A stretch of 64,000 bases of DNA, taken from positions 372,001 through 436,000 of the forward strand of contig NZ_JAABOP010000001.1 of NCBI RefSeq assembly GCF_010671595.1, in the 5' to 3' direction. The DNA is from Muriicola jejuensis. Lineage in GTDB: Bacteria; Bacteroidota; Bacteroidia; Flavobacteriales; Flavobacteriaceae. The translations under genes were made by a program, and so were the position numbers. Shown here piece after piece: positions 1-7,407 of this stretch; positions within the stretch are counted from its first letter, which is position 1; the number at the start of each line of letters is the position of its first letter. The notes under the pieces were generated by a model, which was given only the letters and a program-made list of their open reading frames with translations, was not told where the DNA came from and did not search any database.

Positions 1-5
1 TAAAA

Positions 6-1289
6 TTAGTATTTTCCATACAATAAATAGCGGCCCCACCTGCATTGGAGACATTTATTTTTGCAGCAGTAGTTATTGTGGAGTTCGAGGAGTGCCTGGG
101 ATCCTACGGCGTTTCTAACAGGAATCCCTTCCTTATTAAAAAGGCGGGTAACCCGGTTATTCTCCGCCCTGATCGCTCCTATCCATTTCCAGACCGGAGG
201 ACATCCGGTCTTGCCAGTCTTCCTTCGATACGCCCAAAGTAAAGGGGCTACCGTGTTGAGGATGAGCAGATCCGTAAAGCGGGCCGAGGTCTCCCTCAAA
301 GTAAATACGCAACCCCTCCCAAAGGAATAATGCGTTTTCCAATACGAACTGGTGTTTGTTTTCATAAGAACTCTCAGATCCGCAAGGGATTCCACCCTCG
401 TGATCCGGTCGAATAAATTCGGGCTTCTGTGAAGTAAAACAGCGATTTGTGAGAGTCTTACCGTAGGGAAATTAGCCGGTCTAAGGGCAAAAAAGACAGG
501 GGTCTGGCAGGCGTCCGAACTGAGTTTAAATTTTGTTTTCAGGAAAGCGTATTCCCTAATCAGGGCCTGGGAATATTCATCCGGGAACCGGATCCTTTCC
601 AGGAGTCCGCTGAGGCCAAAGAACAGGCTCTCGAGTGCAAGGAGGTCTGTCCTGACTTTTAAAAGGACCTGAAAAGGCAAGGCAGTGGCCAGACTCGCAA
701 AGGCCTCACCATTTCGGTTGAGTCCGAAACCCCTCAGAAGGGCCCTGTAAAAAACCTCATCCCAATGATCCGAAGTATCTTCCGCCCAGTGAAGAAATTC
801 GTTTGACCTTCCGTTTAGTCTCTCTTCGAACAGATCTTCCATCCAGGAATGCTTAAGGTGTTCCGGTATCTTATTCAGGTGAGTACTGCAAAGCAAACGG
901 TTATCTGCACTTTGCCCAAGTGCTGCGGCTATTTTAAAGACCTCTTGTTCGGAGACGTAATCTGAGAGTGCCAGGGTGGGAATGAACGTCCCATCTTCCC
1001 GTCTTGCCTCGGCATCGGCCTTCCAGACCACGTGGAGGATCACGGCGTTGTAGGCCTTATCGAGATGGTGTTTATGGAGGTACCAATCCGAAGCATGCAA
1101 GTGTATTTCCACATGCCCAGACCAGAGATGATCCGCTATGCGTAACTTAGAGAAATGAAAATCGGGTCCTGAACCGGAATTGGGCTTTCCGGCTGCCAAT
1201 ACCTGAAGGGTCTCACCAGATGTGGTAAACAATGGGATACACAACAGATACTGCTCCTCCCAAAGGCGATGAAGTACGGTTTCTCGCAT
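6..1289 (-). CDS. DUF2851 family protein
   Basis: A 427-residue soluble protein of the DUF2851 family, which is widespread in Bacteroidota and has no established function. Recognition rests on the overall sequence: the amino-terminal METV-like opening (here MRETVLHRLW), the GSGPDF segment near residue 38, the HVEIHLHASDW motif near 60 and a carboxy-terminal cysteine-containing tail (NNYCCKNKCLQC). I place the start at the ATG at 1289; an in-frame TTG 27 bases upstream exists but family members begin close to the MRE position. The tail cysteines suggest metal binding, which is inference. It reads toward the window edge and its stop lies at bases 6-8, so the gene is complete. It follows the rhodanese gene on the same strand and may share its transcript. 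Confidence 0.85.
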   Translation of the reverse strand: MRETVLHRLWEEQYLLCIPLFTTSGETLQVLAAGKPNSGSGPDFHFSKLRIADHLWSGHVEIHLHASDWYLHKHHLDKAYNAVILHVVWKADAEARREDGTFIPTLALSDYVSEQEVFKIAAALGQSADNRLLCSTHLNKIPEHLKHSWMEDLFEERLNGRSNEFLHWAEDTSDHWDEVFYRALLRGFGLNRNGEAFASLATALPFQVLLKVRTDLLALESLFFGLSGLLERIRFPDEYSQALIREYAFLKTKFKLSSDACQTPVFFALRPANFPTVRLSQIAVLLHRSPNLFDRITRVESLADLRVLMKTNTSSYWKTHYSFGRGCVFTLRETSARFTDLLILNTVAPLLWAYRRKTGKTGCPPVWKWIGAIRAENNRVTRLFNKEGIPVRNAVGSQALLELHNNYCCKNKCLQCRWGRYLLYGKY

Positions 1290-1345
1290 CCTGAAAGATA
1301 GGCTTCCAGGCTGCAATCAACATTCAAAAAAGTGTCCTTACCGGT

Positions 1346-1654
1346 TTATTGAAGTTCACCTTCCCATTCCAAAATACCCCCTTTTAGGTTGTAGGCATTT
1401 GGAAAGCCGAGGCTGTTCAGGATCGCACAGGCCTGCCCGCTTCGGTTCCCGGAGCGGCAGTAGACATAATAGTTTTTGCTCTTGTCCAGCTTTTCCAGGG
1501 CATCGACAAATGCCTGACCGGTATAAATGTCGATATGTATCGCATCCCCTATCTTTCCATCCTCCACCTCTTCCGGGGTCCTAACGTCCAGGATGACACT
1601 GTTGGGATCCTCGGCCGACATCCGGGCCCATTCTTCCTGTGAGAGATCTGCCAT
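1346..1654 (-). CDS. Single-domain rhodanese-like protein
   Basis: A 102-residue protein made of one rhodanese domain, the length of stand-alone sulfurtransferases of the GlpE/PspE kind. The active-site loop CRSGNRSG starts at Cys66, which would carry the persulfide, and the CH2-like motif VILDVRTPEE lies at residues 20-29. No signal peptide is visible, so it should be cytoplasmic. Sulfur donor and acceptor cannot be told from sequence. It is divergent from the MarR gene and 57 bases upstream of the DUF2851 gene on the same strand. A TAnnTTTG promoter element lies 19 bases before its ATG. Confidence 0.93.
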   Translation of the reverse strand: MADLSQEEWARMSAEDPNSVILDVRTPEEVEDGKIGDAIHIDIYTGQAFVDALEKLDKSKNYYVYCRSGNRSGQACAILNSLGFPNAYNLKGGILEWEGELQ

Positions 1655-1672
1655 AATTCAGATTTTAGTAGG

Positions 1673-1680
1673 CAAAAATA
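1673..1680 (-). promoter_or_regulatory. -7 promoter element for the rhodanese gene
   Basis: Read on the minus strand this is TATTTTTG, a full match to the Bacteroidota TAnnTTTG element, 19 bases before the rhodanese start codon. An upstream TTTT at 17 bp is only a weak -33 candidate. Confidence 0.5.
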
Positions 1681-1802
1681 GGAATACTTCCTTATATAAA
1701 ATACACTCAAACCCAGAGTTTGAAGAATTGGACCTTAGGGAGCTCAAAAAAGATTTAACAGATTTTTACCATCATGAGATCTCGTGGAGAGGAAATTTAT
1801 AT

Positions 1803-1827
1803 TACATTTGTATATACAATTGTTGTA
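1803..1827 (+). promoter_or_regulatory. MarR promoter with overlapping operator palindromes
   Basis: TACATTTG at 1803-1810 is a full TAnnTTTG promoter element. It overlaps a perfect 12-base palindrome (TTGTATATACAA, 1808-1819), and this runs into a second inverted repeat, TACAA-TTG-TTGTA, at 1815-1827. Transcription would begin inside the repeats and the MarR start codon follows at 1833. MarR and OhrR operators are typically TACAA/TTGTA-type palindromes placed on the promoter, so autorepression is the natural reading. Binding itself is inferred. Confidence 0.65.
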
Positions 1828-1832
1828 ACTAC

Positions 1833-2279
1833 ATGAATGTAGAGGAAATCATAAAGACCAAAAAAAAGATGCCCCTGCCCAGCAGGACTCTGATCCATTT
1901 GATGCTGGTCAACAACAAGATCGTGGAACGCATTACCTGGGCGTTGAAACCCTTTGGCGTTTCCCTTCAGCAATTCAACGTACTGAGGATCCTCCGTGGT
2001 CAGGGCGATCAACCCGCGAACCTGTCTACCCTTAATGAGCGCATGGTTTCCAAGATGAGCAATACCACCCGTCTGGTAGACAAGCTTCTCTCCAAAGGTT
2101 TAGTAGACCGGTCTATTTGTGAGGCCAACAGGAGAAAGGTGGAGATCACCATCACAGGGGAAGGCCTGGCCGTGCTCGAGGAAATGGATGCCGTGATGCA
2201 GCGTACCGAAGCAGAACTTGTGGCCGACCTCAGCGAAGAAGAACTAAAAGAATTGAACACCTTATTAAACAAATTTTAA
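1833..2279 (+). CDS. MarR family transcriptional regulator
   Basis: A 148-residue winged-helix regulator of the MarR family. The HTH region runs roughly from residue 45 to 95 (FNVLRILRGQG, then NERMVSKMSNTTRLVDKLLSKGLV), followed by the wing NRRKVEITITGEG near 99-111. Its only cysteine, Cys96, lies just before the wing; the amino-terminal redox cysteine of OhrR is absent, so a peroxide switch of the OhrR type is not supported. The start is the ATG at 1833; reading farther upstream would run through the promoter. The gene is followed after 6 bases by a nitroreductase, a common pairing in which the regulator controls detoxification of quinones or nitroaromatics. The operator over its promoter suggests autoregulation. 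Confidence 0.9.
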   Translation: MNVEEIIKTKKKMPLPSRTLIHLMLVNNKIVERITWALKPFGVSLQQFNVLRILRGQGDQPANLSTLNERMVSKMSNTTRLVDKLLSKGLVDRSICEANRRKVEITITGEGLAVLEEMDAVMQRTEAELVADLSEEELKELNTLLNKF

Positions 2280-2285
2280 GTTGCT

Positions 2286-2918
2286 ATGAAAACGTATTTA
2301 GAAAGTTTGAACTGGCGCTATGCCACGAAAAAATTCGACAGTGAAAAGGTCATTTCCGAAAAAGACCTGAGCCTGCTCGTGGAGGCCACGCGCCTGAGCG
2401 CATCCTCCTTCGGCCTGCAACCCTACCACGTGTTCGTCGTAAAAGACCCGGAAATCAGGACCGAACTGAGAAAAGCCTCCTGGGGACAGTCTCAGATCAC
2501 GGATGCTTCCCACCTCTTTGTGTTTGCCAGCAAAAAAACATTCGGAGCAGAACTCATCGACAGCTATCTCAGCGAGGTGAGCAACGTCCGGGAGATCCCA
2601 CAGGAAGGTCTTAAAGCTTATGGAGATTTTATGAAATCCAAACTGGTCCCCCTCCCTGAGGAAGCCAAGGAAACCTGGGCAGCCAAACAAACCTACCTGG
2701 CCGTAGGAAACCTGCTTTCCGCTGCCGGGGTTATGGAGATCGATTCCTGCCCTATGGAAGGGTTCGAGGCCGAGACCTATGACCGTATCCTCAAATTGGA
2801 GGAACAGGACCTCACCACCTCTGTGGTAGTGGCCCTGGGTTACAGGTCAACCGAGGATGAGACCCAGCATTACAAAAAGGTCAGAAGACCCAAAGAAAGT
2901 TTATTCACACTTATATAA
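2286..2918 (+). CDS. NfsB-like nitroreductase, NAD(P)H-dependent
   Basis: A 210-residue flavoprotein of the nitroreductase family, expected to bind FMN and reduce nitro compounds, quinones or related electrophiles with NAD(P)H. Visible family features are the opening RYATKKFD (residues 11-18), the FMN-binding segment RLSASSFGLQPYHVFVV at 36-52, and the carboxy-terminal VVALGYRS near 182-189. Length matches the NfsB branch. It lies 6 bases behind the MarR gene and is probably co-transcribed with it. The physiological substrate cannot be assigned. The following YceI gene is 37 bases away and may extend the operon. Confidence 0.92.
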   Translation: MKTYLESLNWRYATKKFDSEKVISEKDLSLLVEATRLSASSFGLQPYHVFVVKDPEIRTELRKASWGQSQITDASHLFVFASKKTFGAELIDSYLSEVSNVREIPQEGLKAYGDFMKSKLVPLPEEAKETWAAKQTYLAVGNLLSAAGVMEIDSCPMEGFEAETYDRILKLEEQDLTTSVVVALGYRSTEDETQHYKKVRRPKESLFTLI

Positions 2919-2955
2919 ACCCTTAACTAGAATCTAATCTTAAAATTTGAACAAC

Positions 2956-3537
2956 ATGAAAAAAACAATTCTCAGTATTACCATGGCAGTGGTTTTCGGA
3001 ACTTTTGCTTCCGCAGCCACCGAACCCACAGAAGTAGTTACCAAAGCCGTTAAAACCGAAGAGAGTTCCGTTATGTGGAAGGCCTATAAGGTAACCGGAT
3101 CTCATACAGGTCTGGTCAATCTCACCGAAGGGAATCTCCTTTTTGACGGATCTACCCTGGTAGGCGGAAACTTCTCCGTAGACATGACCAGCCTGATCTC
3201 CACAGATCTTGAGGGCGACTCAAAAGGCAAGCTTGAAGGGCACCTGAAATCTGACGACTTCTTCAGTGTCGAGAAACACCCGACCTCCACCCTGGTCTTT
3301 ACCAATGTGAAGTCGATCGGAAAAAATTCCTATGAAGTGACCGGCGATCTGACCATCAAAGGGATCACCAAACCCATCACTTTTGACGTCTCCATCTATG
3401 GAAACAAAGCTACTGCTACCGCTAAGATAGACAGGGCCGAGTACAACGTACGTTATGGCTCCGGAAGCTTTTTTGAGAATCTGGGAGACACGACCATCTA
3501 CGACGAATTTGACCTTGTAGTGGATCTGCAGTTCTAA
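2956..3537 (+). CDS. YceI family periplasmic protein
   Basis: A 193-residue secreted protein of the YceI family, whose members form a lipocalin-like barrel that binds isoprenoid quinones or similar lipids. A signal peptide covers about residues 1-20 (MKKTILSI, hydrophobic core, ASA then cleavage). The mature part shows the family segments VMWKAYKVTGSHTG, LEGHLKSDDFF and YEVTGDLTIKGITKPI. I use the ATG at 2956, since the upstream TTG would only add three residues before the signal peptide. It ends in an intrinsic terminator at 3559-3590. Proximity to a quinone-type reductase and a MarR regulator suggests a role in envelope redox or lipid stress, which is inference. Confidence 0.92.
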   Translation: MKKTILSITMAVVFGTFASAATEPTEVVTKAVKTEESSVMWKAYKVTGSHTGLVNLTEGNLLFDGSTLVGGNFSVDMTSLISTDLEGDSKGKLEGHLKSDDFFSVEKHPTSTLVFTNVKSIGKNSYEVTGDLTIKGITKPITFDVSIYGNKATATAKIDRAEYNVRYGSGSFFENLGDTTIYDEFDLVVDLQF

Positions 3538-3558
3538 GAAATCCATTCTTTACAAGAG

Positions 3559-3590
3559 AATCCTGTACAGTTACTGTGCAGGATTTTTTT
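3559..3590 (+). terminator. Intrinsic terminator after the YceI gene
   Basis: A 12-bp stem (AATCCTGTACAG with CTGTGCAGGATT, one G-U pair), a TTA loop and a run of T bases. It closes the MarR-nitroreductase-YceI unit. Confidence 0.85.
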
Positions 3591-3629
3591 GTTTCCGGGC
3601 AGCTGGTCGCAAAATTGTTCCTAAAATTC

Positions 3630-3637
3630 TATTTTTG
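3630..3637 (+). promoter_or_regulatory. Possible -7 element for the arylsulfotransferase-like gene
   Basis: TATTTTTG matches TAnnTTTG and lies 16 bases before the ATG at 3654, after the preceding terminator. No TTTG is found at the expected -33 distance. Confidence 0.4.
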
Positions 3638-3653
3638 GGCAAACTTCTCTGAC

Positions 3654-5195
3654 ATGACCAGAATCCAAAGCATCCCGGTGGCTTGTTTCGTCTCTTTATG
3701 TATATGGCTCCTGAACAGTTGCAGTTCAGGATTTGATTATTCTATCGAACCTGAGCTCAACCCTAATAAAATTGCTCCCCTGACAGCCCTTCTCCGTATA
3801 GAAGCTGAGCAACCCGTGAAAGCAACAGTTAAAGTACTGGGGAGCATCCCGGTAGAACAGGAGTTCGAAGAGGTGGCCAAGGTTCTGGAGATCCCGGTAG
3901 TGGGTCTCTATCCCGACCGGGAGAACCGCGTGGCTGTTACCCTGAGCTACGCCGGAGGAGAAGTGAGGGATACTGTAAACATCCTGACTGATAAAGTGCC
4001 TTCGCATTTCCCACACATCGTGGTGGATATCCTGGACCGTGATAAAATGGCCGGGGGAATGCATGGGTGCGACCTCCATCTTGCCAACAGGGGCACCTTT
4101 AGTTCTACACCTCTCATTTTCGATGATGAAGGGAATATCCGATGGTATCTCGATCTCAGCTTTGCCGAAAAAATGGTAAGCCCCTTCCAGCGGCTCAGCG
4201 ATGGGACCCTGCTGATGGTCAGCAGGCACGTGATCTACGAGTTCGATATGCTGGGTAAGATTATTGGTGAGACCTCCATCAACAACAACTACGGGATGCA
4301 CCACGATGTGGTGGAACTCCCGGATGGCAACCTGCTGATCGCCGTGGGCAAGCGAAACAATTTTATCAAACTCGACGGAAATTTCGTGGAATCCGACAGC
4401 GATTTCATCATCCTCTACGACCGAAAAAACGCTCGGATTGCAAGGGAATGGGATATGGCAAATGTAATGGACGTCAGCCGGAAAGATCTGAATTTCTTCA
4501 GGCCGGGGGATTGGTTACATATGAACGGTCTCGCCTTTGATCCACGGGACAACTCCATCATCGTTTCGGGGAAAAACCAGGGACTGTTTAAAATATCCTG
4601 GAACAACGAACTCGAATGGATCCTGGCTCCAAAAAAGAACTGGGGGCCTTCCGGAAGGAATGGGGACGGATTTGAGACGGCTCCTTTCCTGCTCACCGCC
4701 GTGGACGGGGAAGGAAAGCCATTTCCAAACTCTGTACAGATAGGTACGGAGAGCGCCGATGAATTCGACTTCACATGGGGACCCCATGCTCCCAAAATAA
4801 GCCCTGATGGCACCTTGCTCGTATTCGACAACGGCACCTATCGGAACTACGATTCCCAGATACAGTATTCCCGGGCCGTGGAATACAGGATCGATGAAGA
4901 AAACAAGACCGTGGAACAACTATGGCAATACGGCAAAGAAAGGGGAAGCAGCTTCTTTTCCACCATTGTGAGTGACGTGGACTACCTGCCGGAGACCCAG
5001 ACCATCCTGGTCACTTCTGGCTATACCAAGCAAGGAGGCAGGTTGGCAGGAAAGATCGTCGAGGTAGACCGTGAGAGCGGAAAGGAAGTCTTTGAAGCGA
5101 CCGTGTACATGAAGAGTGTGAACGGGAATAAAACACCTTCCTGGGGACAGACGGATATCCTCTACAGGTCCCAGCGTATGCCACTTAAATACTGA
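3654..5195 (+). CDS. Arylsulfotransferase (ASST)-like lipoprotein
   Basis: A 513-residue protein with a lipoprotein signal (LLNSC lipobox, Cys near residue 23). It resembles the arylsulfotransferase family: an amino-terminal beta-sandwich part (about 40-130) followed by a propeller-like region with repeated D-x-x-G-N/T-hydrophobic segments (FDDEGNIRWYLDL, LPDGNLLIAVG, SPDGTLLVFDNGTYR). HHDV (MHHDVVELPDGN) and a second His in WGPHAPKISPDG sit where the family carries catalytic or pocket histidines. Known ASST enzymes move sulfate between phenolic compounds in the periplasm; whether this one does so or hydrolyses or binds another ligand is unclear. The start is the ATG at 3654, giving a normal signal; the longer reading frame upstream runs through a terminator. 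It is a stand-alone gene between two terminators or promoters. Confidence 0.8.
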   Translation: MTRIQSIPVACFVSLCIWLLNSCSSGFDYSIEPELNPNKIAPLTALLRIEAEQPVKATVKVLGSIPVEQEFEEVAKVLEIPVVGLYPDRENRVAVTLSYAGGEVRDTVNILTDKVPSHFPHIVVDILDRDKMAGGMHGCDLHLANRGTFSSTPLIFDDEGNIRWYLDLSFAEKMVSPFQRLSDGTLLMVSRHVIYEFDMLGKIIGETSINNNYGMHHDVVELPDGNLLIAVGKRNNFIKLDGNFVESDSDFIILYDRKNARIAREWDMANVMDVSRKDLNFFRPGDWLHMNGLAFDPRDNSIIVSGKNQGLFKISWNNELEWILAPKKNWGPSGRNGDGFETAPFLLTAVDGEGKPFPNSVQIGTESADEFDFTWGPHAPKISPDGTLLVFDNGTYRNYDSQIQYSRAVEYRIDEENKTVEQLWQYGKERGSSFFSTIVSDVDYLPETQTILVTSGYTKQGGRLAGKIVEVDRESGKEVFEATVYMKSVNGNKTPSWGQTDILYRSQRMPLKY

Positions 5196-5241
5196 CAGAC
5201 CGTAACCAGGAGATCAAATTGAATAAGTTTCACAGCCCGGC

Positions 5242-5272
5242 TTTGAATATATCGGAATCCTTTCTATCTTTG
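5242..5272 (+). promoter_or_regulatory. trp operon promoter
   Basis: TTTG at 5242-5245, a spacer of 19 bases, and TATCTTTG at 5265-5272 form a perfect Bacteroidota housekeeping promoter. The expected transcription start is at about 5276-5278, directly at the leader-peptide start codon. No TrpR-type operator is obvious. Confidence 0.85.
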
Positions 5273-5277
5273 GAATC

Positions 5278-5334
5278 GTGAATAGAATTACAGTACATAC
5301 TTGGTGGTGGAAGAACTTACGTCCTATGTCGTGA
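5278..5334 (+). CDS. trpL: trp operon leader peptide (WWW)
   Basis: An 18-codon frame reading (V/M)NRITVHTWWWKNLRPMS, too short for routine gene calling. Three consecutive TGG codons lie at 5302-5310. The start is GTG at 5278, only a base or two after the predicted transcription start, so the peptide would be translated from an almost leaderless message. Its stop codon (5332-5334) sits inside the 5' arm of the predicted antiterminator. Scarcity of charged tRNA-Trp would stall the ribosome on the TGG codons. No ATG is available in frame, so the GTG is the only credible start. The call rests on position, codon content and the neighbouring hairpins; expression is untested. Confidence 0.85.
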   Translation: MNRITVHTWWWKNLRPMS

Positions 5335-5384
5335 GCGAAGCACATTGAAGTACTACTGTACAAAAAGGCTTGTCTGTCACGACA
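5289..5384 (+). promoter_or_regulatory. trp attenuator: alternative leader hairpins
   Basis: Two alternative pairings can be traced. Hairpin A: 5289-5295 (TACAGTA) and 5298-5302 pair with 5354-5360 and 5348-5352; it includes the first base of the Trp codons. Antiterminator B: 5327-5334 (TGTCGTGA) pairs with 5377-5384 (TCACGACA), extended by AAGC 5338-5341 with GCTT 5368-5371. B uses bases of the terminator stem, and A and B cross each other. A ribosome stalled on TGG covers the 5' arm of A and leaves B free, so transcription continues; a ribosome at the stop codon covers the 5' arm of B, so the terminator forms. Confidence 0.75.
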
Positions 5385-5393
5385 AGCCTTTTT
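5362..5393 (+). terminator. trp attenuator terminator
   Basis: A perfect 13-bp stem (AAAAAGGCTTGTC at 5362-5374, GACAAGCCTTTTT at 5381-5393) with a 6-base loop and a T run, ending 45 bases before trpE. Its 3' stem arm and loop overlap the predicted antiterminator pairing. Confidence 0.9.
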
Positions 5394-5438
5394 GCTTTCC
5401 TGGAGAACCTGAAGTAGATCTTTAAACGAATTGAAAAA

Positions 5439-6836
5439 ATGCCTTACAAACTGCGGACCCACTACAAGAAGATCCTTGCTGACACCATCACCCCGGTAAG
5501 CGTCTACCTGAAGATACGTGATACCTTCCCCAACAGCATCCTGTTGGAGAGTAGCGACTACAGGGCCAATGACAATATGTTTTCCTATATCTGCTGCAAT
5601 CCCATCGCTTCCATCACAGTAGAGAATGAATGTATTACCGAAAACTTCCCGGATGGGAACATAGAGGAAACCCCTATCGGCCCCAACACAGATGTGGCTG
5701 GGGCTATACATCACTTTGCATCACGATTTGAGGTATCTGAGCAGGACTTCAAATTCATCAACAATGGCCTCTTTGGATATCTGGCCTACGATGCAGTCCG
5801 GTATTTCGAGGACGTGGATATCCAGAGAAAGGAGGGTTACATTCCCATTCCCGACGCCTACTATGCGGTCTACCAGAATATCATTGCGATCAACCACTTT
5901 AAGAATGAGGCCTATATTTTTGCTCATTGCTACGAGCAGGTAAACAACATAGACCGGATAGAGCAATTGCTGAATGCCCGTAATTTCGCCTCCTATACCT
6001 TTGCCAAGTCTGGCGCCCGTGAGACGAACCTGAAAGACGAGGCTTACAGGGAATTCGTGGGCAAGGCCAAGGAACACTGTCACCGGGGGGACGTCTTCCA
6101 ACTCGTCCTTTCTCGCAGGTTCTCCCAGAGGTTCAAAGGTGATGATTTTAACGTCTACCGGGCTCTGCGGTCCATCAACCCCTCTCCCTACCTCTTCTAT
6201 TTCGATTATGGGGATTTCAAAATATTCGGAAGTTCCCCGGAGGCACAACTGATCGTGAAGGACGGGAAGGCCGAGATCCATCCTATCGCCGGGACCTTCA
6301 AAAGGACGGGAAATGACGAAGAGGATGCGGTACTCGCCAAAAAACTCTCAGAGGATGCGAAGGAGAACAGTGAGCATGTGATGCTGGTCGACCTGGCGCG
6401 GAACGACCTCAGCAGGAACGGAACCCGGGTTAAGGTAGAAAACTACAGGGAAGTACAGTACTTCTCCCACGTGATCCACCTGGTCTCAAAGGTCAGCGCT
6501 ATGAAAAAGAAGGACATAGACACCCTGAAAGTGGTTGCCGATACCTTTCCGGCCGGCACCCTCAGCGGAGCTCCCAAACACCGGGCCATGCAATTGATAG
6601 AAGAATACGAACCGACCAACAGGGGGTATTACGGAGGGGCGATCGGCTTCATGGATTTCCACGGGAACTTCAACCACGCTATTATGATACGGACCTTCCT
6701 CAGCAAAGACCATACCCTGTATTACCAGGCAGGAGCCGGTCTTGTGGCCGCCTCCGACCCGGAAGCGGAACTGCAGGAGACATACAACAAACTGGGTGCA
6801 CTGAACAAAGCGCTTGAAATCGCTGAAGACCTCTAG
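5439..6836 (+). CDS. trpE: Anthranilate synthase component I
   Basis: A 465-residue chorismate-utilising enzyme that converts chorismate and ammonia (from TrpG) to anthranilate, the first committed step of tryptophan synthesis. The amino-terminal LLESSDY at residues 35-41 is the conserved tryptophan feedback site. The carboxy-terminal chorismate-binding half shows FGSSPEAQL, HPIAGTFKRTG, LVDLARNDLSR and PAGTLSGAPKHRAM in the expected order. It could in principle be a PabB, but the feedback motif and the operon settle it as TrpE. First structural gene after the attenuator; trpG begins one base after its stop. Confidence 0.97.
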   Translation: MPYKLRTHYKKILADTITPVSVYLKIRDTFPNSILLESSDYRANDNMFSYICCNPIASITVENECITENFPDGNIEETPIGPNTDVAGAIHHFASRFEVSEQDFKFINNGLFGYLAYDAVRYFEDVDIQRKEGYIPIPDAYYAVYQNIIAINHFKNEAYIFAHCYEQVNNIDRIEQLLNARNFASYTFAKSGARETNLKDEAYREFVGKAKEHCHRGDVFQLVLSRRFSQRFKGDDFNVYRALRSINPSPYLFYFDYGDFKIFGSSPEAQLIVKDGKAEIHPIAGTFKRTGNDEEDAVLAKKLSEDAKENSEHVMLVDLARNDLSRNGTRVKVENYREVQYFSHVIHLVSKVSAMKKKDIDTLKVVADTFPAGTLSGAPKHRAMQLIEEYEPTNRGYYGGAIGFMDFHGNFNHAIMIRTFLSKDHTLYYQAGAGLVAASDPEAELQETYNKLGALNKALEIAEDL

Positions 6837-6837
6837 G

Positions 6838-7407
6838 ATGATGAAGGTATTGATGATCGACAACTACGACAGTTTCACCTATAATCTGGTGCACTACCTG
6901 GAAGACCTGGGATGCGAGGTGACGGTTAAAAGAAACGACAAATTATCCCTGCAGGACGTGGAACCCTTTCAAAAGATCATTTTGAGCCCCGGTCCGGGCA
7001 TCCCGGATGAGGCGGGATTGCTCAAGGAGATCATAGCGACCTTTTCCCCCAGCAGGAGTATCTTTGGGGTATGCCTGGGGCAACAGGCCATAGGAGAGGT
7101 ATTTGGGGGTCGATTGATCAACCTGCCCGAGGTGTATCACGGAGTGGCGACCGAAGTAGATATCGTAAAAAACGACCCTTTATTCATTGGCCTGCCTTCG
7201 AGGATCTCGGTAGGTCGGTATCATTCCTGGGTGGTAGACCCTGACCTCCCCCCTGATCTCATAGGGACCTCCTTTGATGCCAATGGTCAGCTTATGTCTC
7301 TCAGGCACAGAGAATACGATGTGAGCGGGGTACAATTCCACCCTGAATCCGTCCTCACCCCTGAGGGCAAGAAGATATTAGCGAACTGGATAGAGCAAAA
7401 ACCATGA
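6838..7407 (+). CDS. trpG: Anthranilate synthase glutamine amidotransferase
   Basis: A 189-residue class I glutamine amidotransferase that supplies ammonia to TrpE. The oxyanion strand segment SPGPG (50-54), nucleophile Cys79 in GVCLGQQA and the catalytic VQFHPES histidine are all present. Start at ATG 6838, with an equally plausible second ATG at 6841, both directly after the trpE stop. It overlaps trpD by four bases (ATGA), indicating translational coupling. In some bacteria the same subunit also serves PabB; nothing here decides that. Confidence 0.96.
   Translation: MMKVLMIDNYDSFTYNLVHYLEDLGCEVTVKRNDKLSLQDVEPFQKIILSPGPGIPDEAGLLKEIIATFSPSRSIFGVCLGQQAIGEVFGGRLINLPEVYHGVATEVDIVKNDPLFIGLPSRISVGRYHSWVVDPDLPPDLIGTSFDANGQLMSLRHREYDVSGVQFHPESVLTPEGKKILANWIEQKP

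Noticed and set aside
1290-1316. TTG start giving nine more residues for the DUF2851 protein
   Set aside because: Family members start near the internal ATG; the extension has no conserved pattern.
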